Assembly (NCBI RefSeq): GCF_001909055.1
Contig: NZ_LVWI01000034.1
Coordinates: 1-64,000 of the forward strand
Length of the DNA stretch: 64,000 nt
Source of the DNA: Paenibacillus helianthi
Lineage (GTDB): Bacteria > Bacillota > Bacilli > Paenibacillales > Paenibacillaceae
Reading direction: 5' to 3'
The translations under genes and the position numbers were made by a program. The notes under the pieces were generated by a model, which saw only the letters and a list, made by a program, of their open reading frames with translations, was not told the origin of the DNA and did no database searches. Numbering within the stretch: position 1 is the stretch's first letter; each line of letters starts with the position of its first letter. This document shows positions 26,432 through 36,000 of this stretch, in pieces.

Positions 26432-27415
26432 ATGAACGCTGCATACAGAAAGGGGGAGACTGGCTTGCCAGAATTAAATGGAAGCCTGTTTCAGCAGGCT
26501 TTGCTGGAAGGAGAATATGGTCCACATTTTTTTGCCTACTATTATAAGCAGTGGAATTCATATACGATGGCGTACCATCAGCATCATTCGACGGAGATCA
26601 TGTACCTGATTTCGGGAAGCTGTATAGTCGATGTGTGGCAGGATGCGAATGCAGAGGAACGCTTCCGCCTGAAGCGGGGAGAGCTGATTATGCTGGATGC
26701 TAATGTGCCGCACCGTCTAATTGTCGAGGAGGGCACGTCCTGCCGGATGCTGAATGTTGAATTTGGCTTCACAGCTTCTACGGGAGCGGCCCCTTCCATC
26801 GCCAGACTGGCCGGGGAGGAAGAGGACCTGGCCGCACTGCTGCGTATGCCATTCCGCAGTCTGGTGCTGCCGGACCCTGAAGAGGTATTTCATGTGCTTA
26901 AATCGCTTGTACTGGAGCTGGACCGGCACGGCGGCGATGGTGAAGCACGGGGAGCCGGGCAAGGGGGCATAATGATCGGGCTGCTGTTTGCCGAGCTGCT
27001 GCTGCGCTTATCCAGACTTCGTCGGGAACAGCTTCAGACCAGCCAGCAGCCCTCGCAGCTCTATGTGCGGCGCGCGATTGAATTTCTGCATCAGAATTAT
27101 GACCGCAGTATTCAGGTCAAAGAGGTTGCTGCCGAGGTCAGCGTTCATCCCGGTTATTTGCACCGCATCTTCCGGGCGCATACGGGCCGGACACTGACGG
27201 ACTACCTGAATATGCTGCGTATGGAGAAGGCAAAGATGCTGCTGGGACAGAGCGAAATCCCTGTTGCGGAAATCGCTGACTATGTAGGGATCAGCAGCAG
27301 GCAGTATTTTCACCTCCTGTTCAAGAAGTACACCCGCTGTACTCCAGTGGAATACCGTAATTCGATAGAACGCTTCTCATGGAGTGATCATCAGCCAACG
27401 GCTACAGACAGGTGA
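26432..27415 (+). CDS. AraC-family regulator with cupin sensor domain
   Basis: The 327-residue protein has an N-terminal cupin-like ligand domain (YHQHHSTEIMYLISGSC, RGELIMLDANVPHRL) and a C-terminal AraC double helix-turn-helix (about 215-315: VKEVAAEVSVHPGYLHRIFR, IADYVGISSRQYFHLLFKKY). This layout is typical of sugar-responsive activators. It is followed on the same strand by a GH4 glycosidase gene, its likely target. The start is open: the ATG at 26432 has a weak site, whereas a TTG at 26465 lies 6 bases after GGGGGAG and would give a product beginning MPELNGSLFQ. Confidence 0.88.
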   Translation: MNAAYRKGETGLPELNGSLFQQALLEGEYGPHFFAYYYKQWNSYTMAYHQHHSTEIMYLISGSCIVDVWQDANAEERFRLKRGELIMLDANVPHRLIVEEGTSCRMLNVEFGFTASTGAAPSIARLAGEEEDLAALLRMPFRSLVLPDPEEVFHVLKSLVLELDRHGGDGEARGAGQGGIMIGLLFAELLLRLSRLRREQLQTSQQPSQLYVRRAIEFLHQNYDRSIQVKEVAAEVSVHPGYLHRIFRAHTGRTLTDYLNMLRMEKAKMLLGQSEIPVAEIADYVGISSRQYFHLLFKKYTRCTPVEYRNSIERFSWSDHQPTATDR

Positions 27416-27526
27416 GGATTATTGACAGGTTACCGGTAAAATAGTCATGATATTGGTAACGCTTCCCGCGGCCACCTTGCTACAATGGACAGGAACCATT
27501 CATTCATTGGGAGGATGATGATAGCA

Positions 27527-29032
27527 ATGTCTTTTAAAGTAGCTTTTATAGGGGCGGGCAGTATCGGGTTCACACGCGGCTTGTTGCGTGACCTGTTGAC
27601 GGTACCGGAATTCAAGGAGATCGAAGTCTCCTTTATGGATATTAATCCTCAGAATCTGCAGATGGTCACCGAGCTGTGCCAGCGGGATATCCGGGAGAAT
27701 GGCCTGAAGATCACCATCTCGCCTACGACAGATCGCAGAGAAGCTCTCGAAAATGCCAAGTACGTATTTTGTACTATTCGTATGGGAGGGCTTGAGGCGT
27801 TTGCAACCGATGTGGATATTCCGCTGAAGTATGGCGTAGACCAGTGCGTAGGTGATACCTTATGTGCAGGCGGAATCATGTACGGGCAGCGGGGGATTGC
27901 CGAAATGCTGGAGATTTGCCGTGATATCCGGGAGGTGGCTGCGCCGGATGTGCTCCTGCTCAATTACTCGAACCCGATGGCCATGCTGACCTGGGCCTGC
28001 AATAAATACGGGGGTGTACGGACGATTGGACTGTGTCACGGAGTGCAGCATGGGCATCAGCAGATAGCCGAGGTCTACGGGCTGGAGAAATCCGAGGTGG
28101 ATATAATTTGTGCCGGGATCAATCACCAGACCTGGTATATCTCCGCGAGGCATAATGGCAGGGATCTGACCGATGGGCTGCTTGAAGCTTTTGAACAGCA
28201 CCCGGAATTCAGCCGGACGGAAAAGGTACGGATTGATATGCTGCGCCGCTTCGGCTATTACAGCACCGAGTCTAACGGACATTTGAGTGAATATGTTCCG
28301 TGGTACCGCAAGCGCAGCGGTGAAATTATGGACTGGATCGACCTGGGCAGCTGGATCAACGGAGAAACCGGGGGATATTTACGGGTCTGCACAGAAGGCC
28401 GCAACTGGTTTGAGACCGATTTTCCCAATTGGATGAAGGACCCGGCGCTGGAATACACTTCTGAGCAACGGGGCGAAGAGCATGGCTCCTATATTATTGA
28501 AGGTTTGGAGACGGGCCGAGTGTACAGAGGCCATTTTAATACCGTCAATAACGGCATTATTGCCAATCTGCCGGATGATGCCATTATTGAAGCGCCGGGA
28601 TATGTCGATCATAACGGCATCTCTATGCCGCTGGTCGGTGAGCTGCCGCTTGGTCTCGCCGCTGTGTGTAATGTCAGCATTTCCGTACAGCGTCTGGCCG
28701 TTGAAGCTGCCGTTCATGGCGATGACAAGCTGCTGCGCCAAGCCTTCATGATGGACCCGCTGGTTGGAGCCGTCTGCAATCCGAAGGAAATCTGGCAGAT
28801 GGTCGACGAGATGCTGGTTGCCGGAGAACCTTGGCTGCCGCAATACAGCGCTGCGATTGCCGAAGCGAAGGCACGCCTCTCCTCGGGTGAACAGATCCCG
28901 ACCCTCACTGATAATGCCGGCGCTGCCCGGTTGAAGGTGAAAAGCGTGGACGAAATGATGCAGGACCGTGATGCCGCGAACAAAAACGCCGGTGAATCCG
29001 ATAAAGGCAAGGATCGGGAGAAGGTAAATTAG
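27527..29032 (+). CDS. GH4 family NAD-dependent glycosidase (MelA-like)
   Basis: About 501 residues. GH4 enzymes cleave glycosides by transient oxidation with NAD+ and a divalent metal. The Rossmann motif VAFIGAGSIGF opens the protein, and NYSNPMAM, CHGVQ and GINHQTWY supply the metal and substrate site. The closest well-known relatives by layout are alpha-galactosidases (MelA), but those usually carry CHSV where this has CHGV, so an alpha-glucosidase or a uronidase is also possible. An ATG exists at 27485, but the GGGAGG site lies inside that longer frame and MSFKVAFIGA is the family-like start, so I chose 27527. It is cytosolic, and no transporter is linked. Confidence 0.85.
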   Translation: MSFKVAFIGAGSIGFTRGLLRDLLTVPEFKEIEVSFMDINPQNLQMVTELCQRDIRENGLKITISPTTDRREALENAKYVFCTIRMGGLEAFATDVDIPLKYGVDQCVGDTLCAGGIMYGQRGIAEMLEICRDIREVAAPDVLLLNYSNPMAMLTWACNKYGGVRTIGLCHGVQHGHQQIAEVYGLEKSEVDIICAGINHQTWYISARHNGRDLTDGLLEAFEQHPEFSRTEKVRIDMLRRFGYYSTESNGHLSEYVPWYRKRSGEIMDWIDLGSWINGETGGYLRVCTEGRNWFETDFPNWMKDPALEYTSEQRGEEHGSYIIEGLETGRVYRGHFNTVNNGIIANLPDDAIIEAPGYVDHNGISMPLVGELPLGLAAVCNVSISVQRLAVEAAVHGDDKLLRQAFMMDPLVGAVCNPKEIWQMVDEMLVAGEPWLPQYSAAIAEAKARLSSGEQIPTLTDNAGAARLKVKSVDEMMQDRDAANKNAGESDKGKDREKVN

Positions 29033-29111
29033 GACTTCAAAGGAATGACATGGAAGTTGACGATAAAGTAGAAAGGGTGATTTTAATTATAATGGGGGTA
29101 TAAGGTATTTG

Positions 29112-30023
29112 ATGAAGAATTTAAATATGAGTAAAATTGCAGTGTTCTTTCTGGCCTTCGTTCTGACAGTTATGTCTTTGGGTCCGGCAGCAGCCTCCGC
29201 AGCGGCACCAAACGTGAAGACGATCCGTGTCTTCGTCCAGAGCAAGGAAATCCATCCGAAGGCTGCTCCTATCCTGCAGGGGGGCAGAGTGTACATCGAG
29301 TTCCGCAGTGTTGTACTGGCTTTAGGATTCAAGTTCAACTACGATGCGGCCAAAAAGGTGATCACAGCAGATTCGGAGGATACTTCCTTCAAAATTGATC
29401 TTAAATCGGGGAAGACCTTTCTTAACGGCCGTGAATTTACCTACAGTAAAGATGCTCCAATGATACTGGGCTCCGGAGCCAATGTACTGGTTATGAATCA
29501 TTTGTTCAATGCTACCTCCAATATTAGAGTGAACTATGATGCCGTTCATAAAAATATTGTTGTCTACCAGACCGAAGCAGAGTCTGTCGATTATCTCTCC
29601 CTTGCCAATAAGGAAGCGGTTGTTCCGGATGCCGACAAGGTAGCCATCTATACGTTGCTTGATAAATATATACAAGCAATGAACGATGAGGATGCACTGG
29701 CGCTGATGGCGGTGGATCGCTCTCCTGAAGCATATTATACCAATCGGAATCTGAGCAAAGATCAGGTCAAGCTGCTGCTGGAAAACAACTTTCTCAAACA
29801 CGAGCTGAAGTATACCAAGAAGCAGGCGACCGTTGTCTCATATGGACCGAATAAGGCCACAGTCTATTTTGTTTATACTGTCAGTGACAAGGATGATAAA
29901 AGTTCAGTGATACAACTATTTTATTATCTTAAATCGGTTGTCAAGGCCTCCGATGGCAAATGGTATTTGGATAACAAGGGGGATACTGTGCTGCATGTTG
30001 AGCTTTTATTAAGTGACGAATAA
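29112..30023 (+). CDS. Secreted protein with copper-amine-oxidase N-terminal-like (stalk) domain
   Basis: About 303 residues. A signal peptide (about 1-31, ending ASAAA) precedes a domain of the copper amine oxidase N-terminal type (about 40-155: VRVYIEFRSVVLALGF-like text, NVLVMNHLFNATSN). That module is common on Paenibacillus envelope proteins and is not itself an oxidase. The C-terminal half (about 170-300) looks like an NTF2/SnoaL-type cone fold (YIQAMNDEDALALMAV), with no catalytic set that I can assign. The ATG at 29112 has AAGG 8 bases upstream. The function is unknown. Confidence 0.8.
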   Translation: MKNLNMSKIAVFFLAFVLTVMSLGPAAASAAAPNVKTIRVFVQSKEIHPKAAPILQGGRVYIEFRSVVLALGFKFNYDAAKKVITADSEDTSFKIDLKSGKTFLNGREFTYSKDAPMILGSGANVLVMNHLFNATSNIRVNYDAVHKNIVVYQTEAESVDYLSLANKEAVVPDADKVAIYTLLDKYIQAMNDEDALALMAVDRSPEAYYTNRNLSKDQVKLLLENNFLKHELKYTKKQATVVSYGPNKATVYFVYTVSDKDDKSSVIQLFYYLKSVVKASDGKWYLDNKGDTVLHVELLLSDE

Positions 30024-30053
30024 CTGTCAATTGTTCAAAAGGATATCGACAGT

Positions 30054-30087
30054 AAAAGACCTCCACCTTTCCGGGTAGAGGTCTTTT
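30054..30087. terminator. Bidirectional terminator
   Basis: AAAAGACCTC pairs perfectly with GAGGTCTTTT. It serves the convergent genes on both sides and lies two bases past the yhbH stop. Confidence 0.8.
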
Positions 30088-30088
30088 C

Positions 30089-31249
30089 TTACTGCACAGT
30101 GTGCTTTTTGCCGAAAAAGGTCTTCAGTGCCTGATAGACTTCCTTCTTGTCCTTGATCACATAGTGCATGAACTGCTCCTGCTTCAGATGACGGTATGCA
30201 GACATCAGGGTACTGCTTCGGTTGTATTGGTTAACCTCTCCATAGCCGAACATGTTGCTGCGCTTCAGCAGCTCTCCGATCAGCTTGACGCAACGTTCAT
30301 TATCAGAGGTGAGATTGTCGCCGTCAGAGAAGTGGAAGGGATAGATGTTATATTTGGAGGGCGGATAACGGCTGTCGATAATGTCCAGCGCCTTCTGATA
30401 GGCTGAGGAGCAGATGGTTCCCCCGCTCTCGCCACGGGTGAAGAAGTCATGCTCGCTGACCTCCCTGGCCTCTGTGTGGTGTGCCAGGAACACAATTTCC
30501 ACCTTTTCATACTGGCGCCGGAGGAAGCGGGTCATCCAGAAGAAGAAGCTGCGGGCACAGTATTTTTCAAAGGTGCCCATGGACCCGGAAGTATCCATCA
30601 TCGCAATAATCACCGCGTTGGAATGAGGCACCGTGATATCATCCCAGGTTTTGTAGCGCAGGTCGTCGGGGCTGATGCTGTGAATGCCGGGTTTGCCCCG
30701 GCTGGCATTGCGGCGCAGGTTCTCAAGCAGGGTACGCTTCTTGTCAATGTTGGACATCATGCCTTTTTTGCGGATATCGTTGAAGACGATGGATTTGACT
30801 TCGATCTCTTCTTGTGCCTTGGGGGCAAGATGGGGCAGTTCCATATCCTCGAACAAGATGTCCTCCAGATCCTCCAGATCGACCTCCGCTTCTACCGTAT
30901 CCTGACCGGGCTGATCGCCTGCCTTATCGCCTTTACCCGGCTGGGCGGACTGGGAATCGCGGCCGAGTACATCCCCGACCTGACTTTCACCGTCGCCCTG
31001 GCCGACGTGCTTCTGCTTGCGGAAATTGTAGATAATCCGGTACTCATCCAGACTGCGGATAGGCACTTTAACGATTTGCTTGCCGTCGGACATAATAATA
31101 TTTTCTTCGGTCACGAGGTCAGGCAGGTTATCCTTAATGGCTTCCCGGACCTTCTGCTGATGACGTTCCTGATCCTGATGGCCTTTACGGTGAAGGGACC
31201 AGTCTTCTTTGGATACGACGAACGCGTAATGACCGGATGATTGCGGCAG
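30089..31249 (-). CDS. yhbH: Sporulation protein YhbH (UPF0229)
   Basis: This member of the YhbH/YeaH family is made with the PrkA-type kinase system during sporulation in Bacillus. It has a charged N-terminal part ([35 protein letters not shown]) and a von Willebrand A-like domain whose metal site is MMDTSGSMG. The start is unusual. The frame is open to a GTG at 31288 with no ribosome site, whereas GGGAGG lies 8 bases before a CTG at 31249, giving [10 protein letters not shown] followed by [13 protein letters not shown], which fits the family start. No prkA or spoVR is adjacent. Confidence 0.85.
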   Translation of the reverse strand: MPQSSGHYAFVVSKEDWSLHRKGHQDQERHQQKVREAIKDNLPDLVTEENIIMSDGKQIVKVPIRSLDEYRIIYNFRKQKHVGQGDGESQVGDVLGRDSQSAQPGKGDKAGDQPGQDTVEAEVDLEDLEDILFEDMELPHLAPKAQEEIEVKSIVFNDIRKKGMMSNIDKKRTLLENLRRNASRGKPGIHSISPDDLRYKTWDDITVPHSNAVIIAMMDTSGSMGTFEKYCARSFFFWMTRFLRRQYEKVEIVFLAHHTEAREVSEHDFFTRGESGGTICSSAYQKALDIIDSRYPPSKYNIYPFHFSDGDNLTSDNERCVKLIGELLKRSNMFGYGEVNQYNRSSTLMSAYRHLKQEQFMHYVIKDKKEVYQALKTFFGKKHTVQ

Positions 31250-31355
31250 AACGACCACCTCCCATGGAATATTAATCGGTACGGGCACAAAGGGTGACTG
31301 AAGGGCAGGTTGTAACTAAAGTATATTCATGGGGCTGGGGGATATGTGAACCTTC

Positions 31356-33023
31356 TTATTCACTGATTTCTTCGATGATCATTTTATAGCTGTTCGAGCG
31401 GGTCTCCCCGGAGTATCTATGCCCATCGATAGTGTACATATAGAGTGCGGTTAAAGAGCCCTGGAGAGCACGGCCCAGATAACCGGGATTGATGCGGATT
31501 ACATAGCTGAGTTGGATGGTTTGCCCCGGTTGTACCGTACCGAGGGGGATAATCCCGCTGTACGGGGTTTCAGGTGTAACATAACCCGTTGCGAGGGTGC
31601 TTCCCTGGGGAATGATCTCTATGAGCGATACCTCAGCCGGATAGTTGCCGCTGTTGGTAACGGAAATATAGAATTCGGCAATACCGCCGGGTTCAGCTAT
31701 TGGAGGCTCACCTGTAACTTGAACAGAGATGACCGGTGAAAACAGCAAGGAGACTACGGTGTTGGAACGTTCAGTCTCCCTTACAATGCGTCCATCAGGC
31801 AGTCTATAAGTATACTGTACGCTGCCCTGATTCTGGATTACAGGGTTCTGGTGTATGTTGGTCTCGGCCGGGATGGAGACAAGAAAATCAACAATAGCCG
31901 CGGAGCCTGCCCTTAGGGTGCCAAGGGGAATACCCTCTCTGGGATGGGTCCCCTTCTGAGCAGTTCCGTTGAGATTCACACTATCCCAGATAAATAGTGT
32001 GTCGTCAGGCATAATATCTGCAAGGACTGCATCCACCGCCAGATTCCCGCTATTGCTGACGGTGAACACATAACGCAGATGATCCCCGGGAGCTGCGTTG
32101 GATTTATTAACCTTTAGGCTGACGGACAGCCCGGAGTGAACAACGGTGACATTGACCGTGTTGCTCTTGGTATCAGCCGTATCCCCGCCTGTGTAGTAAG
32201 AAACAACGGCCTGCGTGGTTAATACTGATGTTGCAGGGGTTGAAGTGACTCTAACCTGATACGTGATTTCTGTGGTTGTACCTGTGCCCAGCGGCGCCAC
32301 TAGTATGCCTTTGGCCGGGTCGTTATCAGGCGAATAAATACCGCCGGAGATGACACTTCCGGGGAGGAACACGGTCCCATCCGTCACAGGAATGGTTGCT
32401 GTAATATCGGTCAGCAGCCGGGTTCCCTCGTTCTTTAGCCACAGTGTGTAGGTTACAGTATCCCCGATAAATGTGGTAGATGTGCTTGCGACTAGCAGAA
32501 TGGAGAGCTGGTAGGAGAGCAGAGCAACTGTAACCTGGTTTGATAAAACTTCTCCCTGCACGATCCTCCCCTCCGGAGTGCTAAAGGAATAGACGGCCTT
32601 GGCTCTATTGCTCAGCTTCAGTGAAGGCGGAAGTGCAACAACAATGACCTGAAAGGCAATCTGTACGTCGGTCTGTGGAAAGATCGTTCCCAGCGGTATG
32701 CCGGAGGAAGGAGAGACCCCGGGAAGGGGAACTCCATCTCGCAGGACGCTGTTGGCCATAAAGGATACGCCAGAAGGAATAGCGTCTATCAGGGTAGCCA
32801 ATGCCGACACATTGCCTTCATTTCGGGCAACGAATGTGTATACTAGGGTCTCTCCAAGGGAGGCACTGGTTTGATCCGCGCTTTTTAATATAGAAAGAAC
32901 CGGACCTACAATCGGGGTGTTGATCTTATTAGAGTAAGTAATGGAGTCTATGCCCGCTGCCGATCGGAAGAACACCTTGGATTGATTGGTTACAACAGGT
33001 TGAAAGGGGGAAGCAGAGCTCAT
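31356..33023 (-). CDS. DUF11 repeat protein, distal partner
   Basis: The 555-residue product carries about four DUF11-type beta-sandwich repeats (KSADQTSASLGETLVYTF, TTFIGDTVTYTLWLKNEG, NAAPGDHLRYVFTVSNSGN, EFYISVTNSGNYPAEVS). It has no signal peptide, membrane helix, LPXTG or SLH motif. Its ATG overlaps the stop of the 6.7-kb upstream gene as ATGA, with AAGGGTGA 7 bases before it. Its first 40 residues (PVVTNQSKVFFRS, YSNKINTPIV) look like the missing tail of the last repeat upstream. The pair may therefore be one ancestral gene split by a frameshift, or two translationally coupled genes. The function is unknown; structural or adhesive roles are usual for such repeats. Confidence 0.8.
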   Translation of the reverse strand: MSSASPFQPVVTNQSKVFFRSAAGIDSITYSNKINTPIVGPVLSILKSADQTSASLGETLVYTFVARNEGNVSALATLIDAIPSGVSFMANSVLRDGVPLPGVSPSSGIPLGTIFPQTDVQIAFQVIVVALPPSLKLSNRAKAVYSFSTPEGRIVQGEVLSNQVTVALLSYQLSILLVASTSTTFIGDTVTYTLWLKNEGTRLLTDITATIPVTDGTVFLPGSVISGGIYSPDNDPAKGILVAPLGTGTTTEITYQVRVTSTPATSVLTTQAVVSYYTGGDTADTKSNTVNVTVVHSGLSVSLKVNKSNAAPGDHLRYVFTVSNSGNLAVDAVLADIMPDDTLFIWDSVNLNGTAQKGTHPREGIPLGTLRAGSAAIVDFLVSIPAETNIHQNPVIQNQGSVQYTYRLPDGRIVRETERSNTVVSLLFSPVISVQVTGEPPIAEPGGIAEFYISVTNSGNYPAEVSLIEIIPQGSTLATGYVTPETPYSGIIPLGTVQPGQTIQLSYVIRINPGYLGRALQGSLTALYMYTIDGHRYSGETRSNSYKMIIEEISE

Positions 33024-36000
33024 GTCTGAATCACCCTTACCTGGAAGGTGGTGGTAGAGGAGGCTCCGGGCGCAACCGTTCCAATTACAATGCCTGTAGC
33101 AGGACTAGCGCCGGGACGGGCGGCTCCATCCACCGTGACACTGCCGGTGACGAACTGGCTGCCTTCTGGAATCGGGTCAACCACCACTACATTATTCACG
33201 GGAACAATTCCGTTATTCGTGACCACAATAGTATACGTGATTATGTCTCCGACGACCGCATCAATAACAGGAGTGCTCTTGACGGCCGTTACATCAGGAG
33301 AGGAGACCGGAATAACCAGTTTGTTCGACAAAGATGAGCCAGAGAGCAGACGGCCATCCGGCGGACTGAATGTGAAGGTGGACGCGGCCTGATTCACAAG
33401 CTGCTGCGGTGATGGCAGCGATGCCACGGTGACCTGCAAGGTAATCGTCACGGTGATAGTTGCACCCGGAGCAACACTGCCGACATTCAGCCCGCTCGCC
33501 GGATCAGCTCCAGGCTGTGATACGCCATTTACGATTACACTGTTCGGAATAAACACCGCGCCTGGAGGAATAGTGTCTGTAATCGTGACATTCGCCGCAA
33601 GGTTGCCGGTATTCGTGATGTTGAGGAAATAGGTTACAGTATCTCCGACCGTTGCGTTTGTGGTATCCGCTGTTTTGACAATGTTAATGAACGGCTGGTA
33701 CACCGGGGTAGCTAGAGTGTTGGAATATGAAGCCCCTGAGAACGCCCCGGAGGTAAAGCTCACGGAAGCCTGGTTGTTCAGAATGGCTGGCGTAGGCAGT
33801 GTATTAACAAGGATGCTGAAAGTGACTTGTATTGTTGCTCCCGGTGCAACGGTGCCCAGTGATATGCCATTGGCCGGATTGGCTCCCGGCAGAGGAGTTC
33901 CGTCAACGACTACGCTGCCGCTGACAAAGGAAGCGCCCGCCGGAATGGGATCACTGAGTACTGTATTATTGACCGGTGTAATGCCGCTGTTGGTAACAGA
34001 GATGCTGTAACTGATGGTATCCCCGATAACGGCATCGGTTGCAACTGTAGTCTTGGCGACAAGCACATTTGGCGATGAGACTGAAATCTGATTGATGTTG
34101 GAGAGCGATGTCTGATTGAAGGTCCGGGCATCCGGTAAGGTATAGGCATAGGAAACAGTAGCCTGGTTGGTCAACTGCTGGCTGACCGGCAAAGTATCGA
34201 TAACAACAGAGAAAACAACACTAAGGCTTGCCCCGGCGGCAATCGATCCCAGTAGAATTCCTGTTGCAGGGTCAGACCCCGGAGACGGAGAACCGTTAAT
34301 CAGCACGCTGTTGGCGAGAAGAGTGGACCCGGCGGGAATGGTATCCGTTAAAGTGGCATTTGCCGGGTAATTCCCTTGATTACTTACATTGACCGTATAA
34401 GTAATCGTGTCTCCAACCGTCGCATTTACAGAGCTTGAGCTTTTGGCTGCACTGATAACCGGCTGATAGACTGGTGTAGTCTGGATATTGGAGAAGCCTA
34501 CACTAGAGAGTGCTCCGGAGGTGAAACTGACAGAGGATTGATTGTTCAGCAATCCGGTTGCCGGCAGCGAGGTTACCGTAACGTTAAAGCCTACGGTAAC
34601 TGAAGCGCCAGGGGCAATAGTGCCTATGGTTACACCTGTAGCCGGAGAGGTTGCGGGTCGCGCCACACCATTCACCAGCACACTGCCTGTTACAAATGTA
34701 GTACCTGCAGGGAGCGCATCTGTGAATACAGCATTATTGACAGCAGCAATCCCATTGTTGGTCAATGTCACTGAATAAGTAATGGTATCGCCAATGGTGG
34801 TAGCGGTTGTTATTGTCGTTTTGACTACGGCGAGATTCGGATTCGAGACAGGAAATGTAATGGTATTGGACAGGACCGAGCCGCCAAGCGTCCGCCCATC
34901 AGGCAAGGTGAAACTGTAAGCTACGGTTCCTTGATTCACCAGCACTTGAGGATTGGGGAGTGAAGTGATCACTACCGAGAAGGCGACTGTTACTGTTCCT
35001 CCAGGAGTGACAATGCCGGCGGCAATTCCAGTAGACGGATCAGCCTGAGGGAGCGGGGAGCCATTAATCAGCACGCTGTTGGGCACAAAGATGGTACCGG
35101 CTGGAATATTATCCGTAATGGTTAGGTTTGCTCCATAATTGCCTGTATTGCTGACCGCTAAGAAGTAGGTTACGGTATCGCCTACTGTGGCATTCATTGT
35201 ACTGGCGCTTTTGACGGCGGCAATAATCGGCTGATATACGGGGACGCTAACCAGATTGGAGAATACCGAGCCGGAAAAAGAAACGCCCGAGGTATACGTA
35301 ACTGTGGCCTGATTGTTGATTGATACGCTAGCCGGGAGGGATACAACCGTTACACTGTATGAAACTATAGCAGATGCGCCAATAGCCAATGTGCCTATGC
35401 TTATCCCGGTAGCCGGATTGGCATTTGGAAAAAGAACGCCGTTGACCGACACACTGCCTGGCACAAAAGCAGTTCCCGGTGGGGGAGGATCACTTAGTAT
35501 TATATTGTTGACCGGATCAATCCCGTTGTTGGTAATATTGACGGAATAAGGGATAGTATCTCCAATGGCAACCGATGTAGAGGTTGTGCTTTTCACCACA
35601 GCGACGTTAGGCGCGGAGACGCCGATCGTCACCACATTGGATAATGCTGTGCCGGTCAGCAGACGTCCGTCAGGCGGTGTAAAAGTGAAGGTTGCCGAAG
35701 CCTGATTGACTATTTGCTGTGGGGAGGGCAGCGAAACAATAATGACGGTGAAACTGACGGTCACACTTGCGCCCGGAGCCACAATTCCGACAGCGATCCC
35801 CGTATCCGGGGCTGATCCCGGCTGGGGGAATCCTCCTACAATAACACTGTTGGGATCAAATTCAGTGCCGTCCGGGATGTTGTCTGTAAGGGTTACATTT
35901 GCGGTAAGATTGCCGGTATTATTGACTATAATCGAGTAGATGACAGTATCGCCAATGGTTTTATTGAACGCGTCGGGACTCTTGACCAAGGAAATTTGCG

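Noticed and set aside
27422..27486. Promoter elements before the GH4 gene (TTGACA at 27422, extended -10 TGCTACAAT at 27478)
   Set aside because: The two boxes do not belong together at a workable spacing, and each lacks a good partner, so no promoter is annotated.
29057..29093. TTGACG and TATAAT before the stalk-domain protein gene
   Set aside because: They are 25 bases apart, too far for one sigma-A promoter.
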